Positions 37,941-48,589 of a DNA stretch of 64,000 nucleotides are shown here, piece after piece. This DNA is from Streptomyces sp. Tue 6430 (GTDB lineage Bacteria; Actinomycetota; Actinomycetes; Streptomycetales; Streptomycetaceae). Position 1 is the stretch's first letter. The number at the start of each line of letters is the position of its first letter. The stretch is from the NCBI GenBank assembly GCA_021568835.1, contig JAKGSH010000010.1:1860001-1924000 (forward strand), given 5' to 3'. A model generated the notes under the pieces. It was not told where the DNA came from, made no database searches, and saw only the letters and a program-made list of their open reading frames with translations. The translations under genes and the position numbers were made by a program.

Positions 37941-39601
37941 ATGCCGACCTGCCCGAACGGACACCAGTCGGGTTCCGACGACTGGTGCGAGGTCTGCGGT
38001 CACCGCATGGCCGGTGCCGTACCTCCGCCCCCTCCCCCGCCGCCCCCGGCCGGCGGGGGCTACGGCTTCCCGCCGGCCCCGCCGGGCGCCGGCGGCCGCC
38101 CCGACGGCCGTCGCCCGTCCGCGGCGCCGAACGCCGAGCCGGAGCTGTGCCCGCAGTGCCGCACGCCCCGCGAGGGCGGCGCGCCGTTCTGCGAGGAGTG
38201 CCGGTGGAACTTCCTGACCAATACGGCGACCTCGTACACGCCCGCCGCCCCGCGCACGCCGGGGCCCGGCGCGCCCGGTCCCGGCGGACCGGGTGGGCCA
38301 GGCGGGCCGGGTGGCCCAGGGGGGCCGGTGGGGCCCGGTGGATTCGGCGGACCCGGTGGTCCCGGAGCGGGCCCGGACGCGCGGTTCCAGCCGCCGCCCC
38401 CGTCCTTCGGCGGGAGCGACGCGTTCGACTACCAGAGCTCCCGTCCGTCCCAGGTGAACCGTCCCGCCGAGCCGATCCCGCCGGGCCCGCCGTTCGGCGG
38501 CGATCCCTCGCGGCCTCCGGGCCAGGGGGGCGGCCGGCCCTTCGGTCATGAGCAGGGCGGCCAGGGCGGGCCCGGTGGACCGGGTGGTCCCGGCGGCCCC
38601 GGTGGTCCGGGCAGCCCCGGTGGTCCCGGTGGCGGTCGGCCGTTCGGTGGCCCGTCCGGCGGGCCCCAGGGACACGGGCAGGGTCACGGGCAGGGGCAGG
38701 GTCACGGGCAGGGTCACGGGCAGGGGCCTGGCGGCCCGGCCGGCAACCCCGCCGGTGGCCCCGGTGGCGGGTCGCCCGCGGGTGCCTACGGGCGTGACCC
38801 GTCGGGCACCCCCGGCGATCCCTTCGGGCACCGCCCCGGCCCCGCGAACCCGTCCTCCGACCCCTTCGCCCGCGAGCCCTCCGGCCCCGGCGGTCAGGGC
38901 GGCCAGGGTGGCGGCTACGGCTACCCCCAGCCCGGCAACCCCGGCGGCCCCGGCGGACGCGCCCCGCAGGCTTTCCAGCCGCCCGGCGGCCCGCAGGCCC
39001 CGTCCGGTTACCCGCAGGGGGCGGCAGGCCGCAGCAGCCGTCCGGCCCGACCGGGCCGTCCTTCGGCGGCGGTGACGACGACTGGGTGCTCTCCCCGCCG
39101 TCCCACACCGGCCCCGGCGGCAACCAGGGCGGCTACGGCCACCCCCAGCCCGGCGGCAACCAGGCCCCGCCCGGCCAGGCCTTCCCGCAGCAGCCGGAGA
39201 CCTGGACGGCGACGATAGGCCCGGACCGCGAGTACTTCATGGCGATGATGCACCGCTCGGGACCGGAGGCCGCGGGCCTGAACCTGCCCGCCTACTCCCC
39301 CGAGCAGCAGCGCACGCTCGACGGCAACCAGATCACCATCGGCCGCCGCCGGCACTCCACCGGTGAGACCCCCGACATCGACCTGTCGGTGCCGCCGGAG
39401 GACCCGGGCGTCTCGCACCAGCACGCGGTGCTGGTGCAGCAGCCCGACGGCGGCTGGGCCGTCGTCGACCAGAACTCGACGAACGGCACCACGGTCAACG
39501 GCTCCGACGAGCCGATCCAGCCCTTCGTGCCCGTCCCCCTCCAGGACGGCGACCGCGTCCACGTCGGCGCGTGGACGACGATCACGGTCCGACGCGGCTG
39601 A
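37941..39601 (+). CDS. FHA-domain protein with zinc ribbons and collagen-like linker, one frameshift
   Basis: About 553 aa after repair of a lost G (run 39017-39021). N-terminal zinc ribbons CPNGHQSGSDDWCEVCG (about residues 4-20) and CPQCRTPREGGAPFCEECR (about 70-88). A long disordered linker follows, rich in GGP and GHGQ repeats (about 100-370). C-terminal FHA domain at about 455-545: QITIGRRRH, VSHQHAVL, VVDQNSTNGTTVNG. FHA domains bind phosphothreonine, so this is the likely target or effector of the kinase/phosphatase pair. It differs from mycobacterial GarA in its size and ribbons. Confidence 0.85.
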
Positions 39602-39682
39602 GCCCCGCGGGGCCGGGTCCCTACAGGGCCGGCCTCCGAGGACCGGTCCCGCGGCGGGCGGCTCCGCCGGGGCCGGCCGGGG

Positions 39683-40693
39683 CTAGGTCCCGACGAGGGT
39701 GGGGCCGGACGATCCGGGGAGGGGCCAGGCGTAGGGTCCCTCCGGGTCGTCCAGCCACGCCCACATCCGCTCGCCGCCCACGGTGACGCCGTACCGGTGC
39801 CGTCCGGGCCTGCTCTCGCGCTCCCACAGCGCGTACGCCTCCTGGGGGTCGAGGGTCTCCCGGGTGAGGGCCAGCAGGAAGCGGAACAGATCGTTCTCCC
39901 TGACCCTCGGCGGCACCCCGCCGAGGGCGACCGGCTCCGGCGCGGGCCGCTCGGTGCCGCGCAGCGGGACGAAGTAGGCGGGGGTGTGCAGGAAGTTCCC
40001 CTCGGCCTGCCCGGTCTCTTCCACGGTCAGCGTGAGCAGCCCGGTGGCCAGGGGGGTCAGGATGCGGCCGCCGGGACGGCACTGGGCGACCCAGGCCCGT
40101 GGGACCGACGCCAGCTCGCAGGTGGCGACGATCCGGTCGAAGGGCGCGCGTTCGGGAACCCCGCGGGCGCCGTCGCCGGTGACGACGGTCGGCCGGTAAC
40201 CGGCCTCGGCGAGGTGCCGCCGGGCGGACTCGGTGATCTCCGGGTCGAGGTCCACGGTGGTGATCCGCTCGTCCCCGAGCCGGTACGACAGCAGCGCCGC
40301 GTTGTATCCCGTGCCGGCGCCGATCTCCAGCACCCGGTCCCCCTCCCGCACCCGCAGCTCGGCCAGCATCTCGGCCATCAGCGAGGGCTGGCTGCTCGAG
40401 GAGACCAGCTCCCCGTCCCGCAGCCGGGTGGCCAGCGGCACGTCCTCGTACGCGCCGCGCACCCATCGCTCGCGGGCCCTCGGATCGGTGCTCTCCCCCC
40501 ATCGCCGCTCGTACCCGCCCGCGGCGGCGGCGTAGTAGTACGGCACGAAGAGATGGCGGGGTACGACGGCGAAGGCCTCCCGCCAGGCCGGATCGGCGGC
40601 GAGGGCCCCGCTCGCCTCGATCTCCCGCACCAACGCCGCCCGCTCGGAGGCGGCGAGCTCCTCCAGCTCCTTGCCGAGCACATGCGCTGCCAT
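39683..40693 (-). CDS. Protein-L-isoaspartate methyltransferase-like SAM methyltransferase
   Basis: 336 aa from ATG 40693. PCMT-type fold: a SSSSQPSLMAEMLAEL segment, SAM site DRVLEIGAGTGYNAALLSYRLG, acidic TTVDLDPEI, and FDRIVATCELASVPRAWVAQ. A C-terminal extension of about 110 residues exceeds the 200-230 aa repair enzyme, as in many Streptomyces paralogues. It may repair isoaspartyl proteins or modify a different target. It converges on the FHA gene. Confidence 0.8.
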   Translation of the reverse strand: MAAHVLGKELEELAASERAALVREIEASGALAADPAWREAFAVVPRHLFVPYYYAAAAGGYERRWGESTDPRARERWVRGAYEDVPLATRLRDGELVSSSSQPSLMAEMLAELRVREGDRVLEIGAGTGYNAALLSYRLGDERITTVDLDPEITESARRHLAEAGYRPTVVTGDGARGVPERAPFDRIVATCELASVPRAWVAQCRPGGRILTPLATGLLTLTVEETGQAEGNFLHTPAYFVPLRGTERPAPEPVALGGVPPRVRENDLFRFLLALTRETLDPQEAYALWERESRPGRHRYGVTVGGERMWAWLDDPEGPYAWPLPGSSGPTLVGT

Positions 40694-40828
40694 ACGTCCA
40701 CTGTGCGGCGCGGGAGCCCGCGGTGCGAGCGCCCGCACCCGTCGGCGCGGTGGGCGCGGGTCCCGTACCTGAAGGTCCCGTACCGAAAGGTTCCGGGCCT
40801 GGAGTACTCGGTCGCCGGGTCTGAGACC

Positions 40829-41242
40829 ATGGGGGACGTGAAAGAGATCCGGCGCGGCACGCTTCAGGAGCAGACCTTCTACGAGCAGGTCGGCGGGGAG
40901 GACACCTTCCGCCGACTGGTCCACCGTTTCTACGAGGGAGTCGCCGAGGACCCGTTCCTGCGGCCCATGTACCCCGAGGAGGACCTGGGCCCGGCCGAGG
41001 AGCGGCTCACGCTGTTCCTGATCCAGTACTGGGGCGGCCCCACGACGTACAGCCAGAACCGCGGCCATCCCCGTCTGCGGATGCGGCACGTACCTTTCAC
41101 CGTGGACCGGGCCGCGCACGACGCCTGGCTCAAGCACATGCGGGACGCGGTGGACGAGCTGGGACTGTCCGAGGAGCACGAGCAGACGCTGTGGAACTAC
41201 CTGACGTACGCGGCGGCGTCCATGGTGAACACCCCGGACTGA
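40829..41242 (+). CDS. glbO: Truncated haemoglobin (group II, GlbO-like)
   Basis: 137 aa, 2-over-2 globin. Landmarks are FYEQVGGEDTFRRLVHRFYEGV (B helix with Tyr B10), YWGGPTTYSQNRGHPRLRMRH (E-F region with the proximal His) and HDAWLKHM (Trp G8 of groups II/III). It binds haem and oxygen; in actinobacteria it is linked to oxygen or NO handling. ATG 40829 is used; a GTG nine bases later is an alternative. Divergent from the methyltransferase gene. Confidence 0.92.
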   Translation: MGDVKEIRRGTLQEQTFYEQVGGEDTFRRLVHRFYEGVAEDPFLRPMYPEEDLGPAEERLTLFLIQYWGGPTTYSQNRGHPRLRMRHVPFTVDRAAHDAWLKHMRDAVDELGLSEEHEQTLWNYLTYAAASMVNTPD

Positions 41243-41338
41243 ACCGGCCCGCCGGGGGCGGCGTGCGTGGACGGCGCGCCTGGACGGCGTGCGTGGGTGG
41301 GGTGTGGGGAGGGCCGGGGCGTACGGGCCCACGACCGC

Positions 41339-42015
41339 TCAGCGCACGCTGAGGCCCAGGCCGCCGAGTCCCGCCCGCCGTACCGCGATCGAGCCGTACG
41401 GCGTCCGCAGCCGCAGCCAGGTACCCGAGGAGTAGAGCCCGGTGTCCCGGGCCGCGGTGGCCGGCCGCAGGAAGCCCAGCGACTGGGCCGCGTGCACCGC
41501 GCGCACAGGCAGACCGGTGTCCCCGACCGTCCGGGACCAGATCTCCCGCCCGGTCCGGTCGAGTTCGGCGCGCGTGCGGCGCTCGGCCGGCAGTTCCCCG
41601 GTACGACGGCGGAACTCCGCGACCGCCGCGCCGACCATCGCGCGCAACTCGTCCGGCGCCGGGAGGCCCGACGCCGGCTGCCAGCCGCCGCGGGGCGGCA
41701 GCACGCCCGCCCAGGGCGGCCCGGTCACCGCGGCGGGCACGGCGGCCATGGCCGCCGTCTCCTCGACGCCCTCCAGCAGCTCCCCGCGGACACGGTCACG
41801 TCCAGTGTGACGTCGAGGCCCTTCTCGTACGGCTTCGCGAGCCGGACCGCCCGGACCGCGAGGACCTCGAAGGACGGCGGCCGTCCGAAGACGGCCAGCG
41901 CGGTGCCGGCCGCCTGGAGCCGGACCGCCGCCGCGCGGTCGTAATGGAGCAGCCGGGAGAGGAAGGCCGCGAGATCCGCCGCCTCCCCCTCGTCGGCGAG
42001 GTGGAGCACCGTCAT
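41339..42015 (-). CDS. Hypothetical protein coupled to a thioesterase, one frameshift
   Basis: About 225 aa after restoring one G (plus 41783-41786, CCCC). ATG 42015 overlaps the thioesterase stop as ATGA, so the two are co-translated. N-terminal part MTVLHLADEGEAADLAAFLS is helical; the C-terminus ends GSIAVRRAGLGGLGLSVR. No family motif recognised. The arrangement with thioesterase and EttA genes suggests an ordinary conserved operon. Confidence 0.7.
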
Positions 42016-42422
42016 GCGGCGACGGCCTCCTTGTCGTCGTCCCGGTACTCCTCGAGGAACTCACGCTCCTCTTCGGTGATCCGGCGAGGCCGCTGCGCCG
42101 CGAAGTCGAACGGCACGATCACCGTCGACGCGCTGACGTAGACCTCGTCGCCGTCCTTCACCTCGTAGGCGATGGTGAAGGACGCGGCGCGTATCTGCGT
42201 GATCCACAGCTCGATGTCCACGGGCCGGTGCCGGTGGACGAGCTGCCGCTTGTAGTCGATCTCGTGGCGCGCCACCACGGACCCCTGCTGGAAGTCCTTG
42301 TCCGGGCGGAACAGGAAGTCGATACGGGCTTCCTCCAGGTAACGGAGGAACACCACGTTGTTGACGTGGCCGTACGCGTCCATGTCCGCCCAGCGCAGCG
42401 GGCAGCGGTAGATGTGCCGCAA
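42012..42422 (-). CDS. Acyl-CoA thioesterase (4HBT hot-dog fold)
   Basis: 136 aa. The signature RWADMDAYGHVNNVVFLRYL has the catalytic Asp of 4-hydroxybenzoyl-CoA thioesterase-like enzymes at about residue 15. One hot-dog domain, cytoplasmic. It probably hydrolyses acyl-CoA thioesters; chain specificity is not predictable. Six bases separate it from the stop of ettA upstream, so the three minus-strand genes are probably one operon. Confidence 0.9.
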   Translation of the reverse strand: MRHIYRCPLRWADMDAYGHVNNVVFLRYLEEARIDFLFRPDKDFQQGSVVARHEIDYKRQLVHRHRPVDIELWITQIRAASFTIAYEVKDGDEVYVSASTVIVPFDFAAQRPRRITEEEREFLEEYRDDDKEAVAA

Positions 42423-42428
42423 GGAGGA

Positions 42429-44092
<1,664 letters not shown>

Positions 44093-44142
44093 GAGAAACC
44101 GTCCGGCAGCTTGAATTCTGGCAGTGGGCAGATACACCCCAT

Positions 44143-44690
44143 CTTGCCGGACGGCTACCCCTGGGGGGAAACCCGATTGACCGGGAGCCCTGACCTGGGG
44201 TTTCCTGGTTGCCGGCTACGGCTGGCCCGTCACTGCCGGCCGCCGGCGAGCGGCCCCGGGGAACCTCGGACGGCACGGAGACGGTCCGGAGGCGGCCCGG
44301 CGTCGATCATCGCGGACGGCCGGGCGACCGACGACGGACACTCACGGTGCGACCCGCCCGGACCCCGGACCCCGGACCCCGGTCGCCGGTCGCCGGTCGC
44401 CGGTCGCCGACAGCCGGCCACGACGGCGGGCGCGCCGACCGACCACACACGCAGGCGCCTCGCCGCACCCCCACCGGCCCCAGCCACGCCGCCCGTGCCG
44501 TCGACCGGAGCAAGCCCCGACGGCCGGCACCCGCTGACGACGACCGGCCGAACCCCCACCCGGGGAAGCTTGGGCGCCGTGAGCCCGGTCGGGGGCTTCG
44601 ACCAGGGCGGACGGGTGGTTCGCGGCCTCGCCGAGCGGGGTTGTTCCCTCTGCGATTCCCCGCTGCTGTGATTCCCCGCTGCTCCGCGCC
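44143..44690. repeat. Dispersed non-coding repeat, copy 1 (parts A and B)
   Basis: Part A, 44143-44290, from TTGCCGGACGGCTACCCC through GGGAGCCCTGACCTGGGG to GGAACCTCGGACGGCACGGA, matches 49407-49578. Part B, about 44404-44516, from CGACAGCCGGCCACGACGG to GCCGTCGACC, matches about 48190-48300; a GTGATTCCCC-GCTGCTCC motif at the right end recurs near 48447. No supported gene in 44093-44743. Confidence 0.65.
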
Positions 44691-44743
44691 CTGTCCGGTG
44701 CGCTCGCAGTGCACTCGTCGACGTCTCGCGCTGCTCGGCAGGC

Positions 44744-45067
44744 CTACAGATCCATCAGTTCCCTACGTGTCTCGTTGTCACCCCGCCGGAGAAGGACGTG
44801 CGCCGGCCGGAACGGCAGACTGCGCAGAGTCGGCTCCAGGACCTCGAACAGGGCATCGGCATCGGGCCCGTAGGCGTACACGACGGCTTCGCCTCCTCCG
44901 AACTCGTTCCCGTCGACCTCCCCGACGCCTGCCGCCTCGGCCGCCGCCCTCATCACCTCTTGGGCTGCGTAGATCAGCTCGCGCCGGCCGACGTCGCCGA
45001 AGCCGTGACCGGCGAGCCAGAAGCGTGCGACGACGGCGTGCTCCTCGTCCCCGTCGTCATGGGCCAT
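44744..45067 (-). CDS. Small hypothetical protein
   Basis: 107 aa from ATG 45067 (MAHDDGDEEHAVVARFWLAG), preceded by GGAG at six bases; an ATG four codons upstream is possible. The sequence FGGGEAVVYAYGPDADALFEVLEP is like a ferredoxin-fold small protein family widespread in Streptomyces, often near immunity-like genes. It reads as intact. Function unknown. Confidence 0.65.
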   Translation of the reverse strand: MAHDDGDEEHAVVARFWLAGHGFGDVGRRELIYAAQEVMRAAAEAAGVGEVDGNEFGGGEAVVYAYGPDADALFEVLEPTLRSLPFRPAHVLLRRGDNETRRELMDL

Positions 45068-45193
45068 GGGTGTCTCCATTCCGGACACACTCCCATCAGG
45101 ACCCGACACCCTCACCGCCGTGTCCGCCTCGGCTTTGTCCCACTCACACGCTCTCCAACGGTGGGGGTGGCGACTTGGGCCGAAGGCAGAGGC

Positions 45194-45272
45194 GTTCACC
45201 TGCGTTCATGAGCGGCCGGCCAGCGGTGCGGGAACGGCTTCGAGTCTCGCCCGAACATCCGTGAACGACGCC
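45194..45272. repeat. Dispersed repeat C, copy 1
   Basis: CGTTCACCTGCGTTCATG to CCGTGAACGACGCCG, related to 46381-46470. The ends form an imperfect inverted repeat (CGTTCAC / GTGAACG), so it may be a short mobile or structured element. Confidence 0.5.
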
Positions 45273-45277
45273 GAACA

Positions 45278-45318
45278 AGACGGAAACCGAGACGGAAACC
45301 GAGACGGAAACCGAGACG
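45278..45318. repeat. 12-bp tandem repeat
   Basis: AGACGGAAACCG three times in exact tandem plus a five-base start of a fourth. It lies between repeat C and the next gene's stop. A minisatellite; no spacers, so not a CRISPR array. Confidence 0.7.
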
Positions 45319-45334
45319 ATCCGGCCGTAGGGAC

Positions 45335-45757
45335 CTAGAACCGACCCAGCCACCAGGGCACTTCCAGGCTGTCAGCCGGGATGACCTTGGCCCTCGCCAG
45401 AACCTTCTTGTCGAGAGCCCGCACGAGGACGCGCAACTCACGCGCGCTCTTCCTGGGCAGCGCGTGCAGCACGGCCTCGAGGTGCCCGCGAAAGCCGGCG
45501 CCGTAGCACCCACACTCGAGGATGCCGCATTCAGGACCCGCGAGCGGGTCCACAAGGTGCCGGAGAGGGCCGTGGGCAAGGGCCTTCCAGTGCCAGAACG
45601 CTTCTTCCGTGGCTTCAGGCCAGAAGCGGGTCCGCTCCAGCCGACGCAGGTCGGCTGTGCAAGACCCCGAAAGGCGATCTATGCGCGGATACCGTCGCCG
45701 CCTCAGAGATCGGACGGGGAGATCGCCCCGCAGGGCTGAGGGGCGCCTACGCGGCAT
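45335..45757 (-). CDS. Hypothetical protein
   Basis: Up to 140 aa. The N-terminal 25 residues are Arg-rich and the start may be internal. The body is well composed (RFWPEATEEAFWHWKALAHG, GILECGCYGAGFRGHLEAVL, ARAKVIPADSLEVPWWLG), with helical character and three Cys near the middle (ECGILECGC). No membrane segment or known domain recognised. Confidence 0.55.
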   Translation of the reverse strand: MPRRRPSALRGDLPVRSLRRRRYPRIDRLSGSCTADLRRLERTRFWPEATEEAFWHWKALAHGPLRHLVDPLAGPECGILECGCYGAGFRGHLEAVLHALPRKSARELRVLVRALDKKVLARAKVIPADSLEVPWWLGRF

Positions 45758-45987
45758 CGCCCCTTCGGTTGTCGCTCATGGGGGCAAGGTACAGAACCAC
45801 GTGTCAGGTGGCCACCGCGTATTCGGGGGCGACGCCCTGGGCTCGGGAGGCTGCGGTGCCCCCCGATCGGTCCGGCGCGCTTGCGGTGCACGTCTGCCGG
45901 GGCGCCCTGGTGGTGTTGGCGCGCTGAGTCCCGCCGCCGACGGAGGCGCCGTCTCCTCCTGCTGCGGAGCTCCCGCGAGGGTGCTGC

Positions 45988-46302
45988 TTGAATCGGCCCA
46001 TGACTTCCGTTGGCGCACCGGACGAGGCACAGGAGACGACGGAGCTCGCGGTCTGGTGCGGCGGAGCGTCCGTGGCGTGCTGGTTCTGTTGCCCCTTCTG
46101 GACACTCGTCTGCTTCCTTGCGCTGCCCATGGCCCTCGTAGGCCTTGTACGGGCCTACGTCGAGTACCAGGCGTCGGTGCACGGCCGAGCGAGCAGGTCG
46201 CGAGCCGTGGTCGGTGGTGCGCTGTCCCTCCTGGGAGGAACAGCGGCGATCGCCTACCTGGTCTTCCTGGCCACCCACCCCGACCTTCCAGTTCAGGGGT
46301 AG
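45988..46302 (+). CDS. Small two-span membrane protein
   Basis: 104 aa. Two hydrophobic segments (WFCCPFWTLVCFLALPMALVG and AVVGGALSLLGGTAAIAYLV) with a short Tyr/Arg loop between. Start TTG 45988 has GAGGG six bases upstream; ATG 46000 is the alternative. Cys-rich first helix. Unknown function, an orphan in the accessory region. Confidence 0.6.
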   Translation: MNRPMTSVGAPDEAQETTELAVWCGGASVACWFCCPFWTLVCFLALPMALVGLVRAYVEYQASVHGRASRSRAVVGGALSLLGGTAAIAYLVFLATHPDLPVQG

Positions 46303-46380
46303 GGATTCCGCACATCGAGCCGCGCTCCCTTGCCCACACGCTTTCCCCCGTGGTGCGGCCGCGAGTCCCCCGGACGGGAC

Positions 46381-46470
46381 CGTTCACCTACGCTCATGGA
46401 CGGTCGGTCCTCTGGGCGGCTACCGGCTTCCGGCCCGGCTGAACGGCCGTGAACGGCGCTGCACGAGACG
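46381..46470. repeat. Dispersed repeat C, copy 2
   Basis: CGTTCACCTACGCTCATGGA to GGCCGTGAACGGCGCTGCAC, diverged from the copy at 45194. Same orientation relative to the plus strand, same imperfect terminal inversion. The 215-base gap 46303-46517 holds nothing else recognisable. Confidence 0.5.
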
Positions 46471-46517
46471 GGCGTCGGGGCCGGGCTCGCCGGCATCTTC
46501 GCTGTTGAAGGGGCGTC

Positions 46518-46665
46518 ATGGCACTGGTCCGTAAAAGGTCACGACGGATCGTTGTCGACGGCACGGTCTACCGCTGGCGGCTGCGGGGGAGGCCGACGTA
46601 CTTTCAGGGCCTGGCCTGGTCACCGTGCTCGTTCGCGGTCGAGCATGCGGACACCCCGGGTGTGT
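46518..46665 (+). pseudogene. 5' fragment of a small conserved Streptomyces gene
   Basis: The first 49 codons (MALVRKRSRRIVVDGTVYRW, then RPTYFQGLAWSPCSFAVEHADTPG) look like a small family of about 100 aa that I recall from Streptomyces. After TPG near 46665 the frame continues as low-complexity sequence with no resemblance. It is interpreted as a gene cut at a deletion junction. Confidence 0.4.
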
Positions 46666-46667
46666 CG

Positions 46668-46790
46668 ACCAGCGCACCGCCACAGAGAGCGGCAGTTCCT
46701 CCGACCGTCGTCGTCTCGCCTGGACAGCACGAGACCGCCGGACTCCAGCGGCCGGCTGCACCCAGGGCAAGCCGGGGCGTCCTCGGTCAT
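46668..46790 (-). pseudogene. 5' fragment of a small zinc-ribbon-like gene
   Basis: Starts MTEDAPACPGCSRPLESGG and continues LVLSRRDDDGRRNCRSLWRC, a pattern I recall from Streptomyces proteins of about 70 aa that continue with a Trp-rich tail (WWRWADRP). Here the tail is missing after CAGRH and the frame runs into the neighbouring fragment. Two convergent genes therefore seem to have lost their 3' ends at one junction. Confidence 0.4.
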
Positions 46791-46989
46791 GCGGCGCACC
46801 TCGGCGGAGCGCCCTCTTCGTCCCGGACTCCCGGCGGGGTGGTCATTGACGTTCGGCAGGCCGGCCGGTCGACCACTGAGGGGTGTTGGTGGCCGACTGC
46901 GGTCGCGGTGGTCGCTGTGCTCCGCCGCGGTACTGGTGCCTTCGACGCAGCCCTCTCCGTCTGGTTGCACTCGGCTGCCTGGAAGGTGG

Positions 46990-47229
46990 GCCAGTGGGTG
47001 ATCCTCGGTGGGATCGCCCGATCATCGCCGGCAGTGCGTCTCCGTGGAGGATGCGCACGCAGGCCTCTGCCCCACCGATGTCCGCGAAATGGTCTGCCAC
47101 GTAGAGGTAGTGGTGCTCGTGGTTCGTTTTGGGGCCTCTGCTTGTCGGTGTTCCGCGGTTGTTGTGGAGGCGCGCCCACTCGTCTGCGCTAATCGTCGGA
47201 TTCGATGCCCAAGTCGGATCGCATGGCAA
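46990..47229 (-). pseudogene. Possible gene fragment
   Basis: About 70 well-composed residues (SADEWARLHNNRGTPTSRGP, then NHEHHYLYVADHFADIGGAEA and CVRILHGDALPAMIG) followed by Arg/Pro-rich nonsense. It overlaps the end of the preceding coiled-coil gene by about 40 bases. It may be the remnant of a larger protein; family not recognised. Confidence 0.3.
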
Positions 47230-47782
47230 CTTTCTGCTCCCCCACGTATGGCCAGACTTTTTGGTGCAGTTCGTCTTCCAGGGCCTGCAGCTCGGCAGTA
47301 CGTCCGGACAGGGACGGCCCGAGCTGCTTGATCTTTCCGTATGCGTTGTTCAACCGGGTCTTGGCGACGCTGGATGCATGCAGCACCGGGCGCGGGGCAA
47401 TCATCTGGGCTTCCGAATAGGTGTCCCGATAGGCCGAGCGGCTGGCCTCCAACTGTGACAGCGATGCCTCAACGTCGACATCGCTGTTGTGCCGCAGCGC
47501 ATGCAGGTAGTTGGTCATCGCTGTCAGAAACTGGCGGGACGCAGTGTTCAGGTCGATGTAACACCTGCGCCTCAGCTCGAGGCCCTCGCGATGGCGCGCT
47601 TGAGCCTGTTCCGCCTGAAGCAACGCCTCTGCGTGCTGGCGTTCTTCTCGTCGCTGCTCCGCAGCGGCCTGCAATTCCACACGTTTTGTGCGGTCCGCGC
47701 GGTTCTGCGTCAGCAGCGCCGCTCCTAACGTGCCCACCACGCCCACGACGGCAACCGTCAACCCCGCCCAATCACTGCCCAC
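47189..47782 (-). CDS. Membrane-anchored coiled-coil protein of unknown function
   Basis: About 197 aa from GTG 47782 (MGSDWAGLTVAVVGVVG). One N-terminal membrane helix, then a charged coiled coil (RVELQAAAEQRREERQHAEA), then a helical domain (RRCYIDLNTASRQFLTAM, LHASSVAKTRLNNAYGKIKQ). This layout is a common Streptomyces orphan family. The longer upstream frame has no start with a ribosome site. Function unknown. Confidence 0.65.
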   Translation of the reverse strand: MGSDWAGLTVAVVGVVGTLGAALLTQNRADRTKRVELQAAAEQRREERQHAEALLQAEQAQARHREGLELRRRCYIDLNTASRQFLTAMTNYLHALRHNSDVDVEASLSQLEASRSAYRDTYSEAQMIAPRPVLHASSVAKTRLNNAYGKIKQLGPSLSGRTAELQALEDELHQKVWPYVGEQKVAMRSDLGIESDD

Positions 47783-48589
47783 GATCCCTGCCTTCCACAA
47801 ATGAAGATCTTCAACCAGGCTCACTCCCTGACCTGAGCTCGGGCATCCCGCGTCGCGTCGGCTGTCGCTGCCGGTCAACACGGGCCGACTTCGGCCCGTG
47901 GACGGCCAGACGCGATGCCACGTCACCGTCAGGTGTGCCCACGCTAGCTCAGCGTGGCGGGCGCTTGGAAAACGCGGGCCCCGCCCCGTGGCCCCCTCCG
48001 CTCGGCCGGCGTTGTGGCCCTCACCGACCGCTGACGGCCACCGCCGCCCGCCACCGTTGCCGTCAGCACTGCCGCCGTTGCCGTCAGCACTGCCGTCACT
48101 GCTGTCGCCGCGTACGCCCCGGAGACGCCCCGTGGCGCGGCCTGTCCTTGGCTGACGACGGGGCCTTCGGCGTGGCCGCTCGAACCTCGGCCGACGACAG
48201 CCGGCCACGGCGGCAGGCGCACCGACCGACCAGGCGCGCGCCTCGCTGTACCACCGACGGCCTCAGTCACGCTGCCGGGTTGTGCCGTCGACCCGAGCAC
48301 GCCGCGACCGCAGATCTGCACGGACAGCCCGGGGCCGTTCATCTTCGGGTCCCTCAGCTTGGGAAACTGCGAGCGGTTGCAGGCGGTTTGGGCGCTGCCC
48401 GGGGTGAACGGCGAAGGGGTGGCCTGTCGGGCGCGGCCGCTTTCACCGTGATTCCCCACTGTTGCCTCCTCTCCTCGTTCTGGTTCGGTGGTGGTGCGGA
48501 GCTGCGGCTCCAGGAGGTGAGCAGCCGACCACACTCCCTTCCCGGGCTCCCTCCCCGTCCGGAATGCCCGGCTGCTAGCGTCCGGCACC
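47783..48589. repeat. Gene-free stretch with repeat part B copy 2 and a minisatellite
   Basis: About 48190-48300 matches repeat part B at 44404-44516 (GACAGCCGGCCACGGCGGC to GTGCCGTCGACC), and the GTGATTCCCCACTGTTGCC motif near 48447 matches the right end of copy 1. About 48054-48100 has a tandem CCGTTGCCGTCAGCACTG unit. No gene is supported here on either strand. Confidence 0.5.

Noticed and set aside
45278..45318. CRISPR or operator at the 12-bp tandem repeat
   Set aside because: Perfect short tandem repeat without spacers or dyad symmetry.
46791..46989. Further coding sequence continuing the plus-strand fragment
   Set aside because: The frame stays open but the translation is low-complexity and matches no remembered family.
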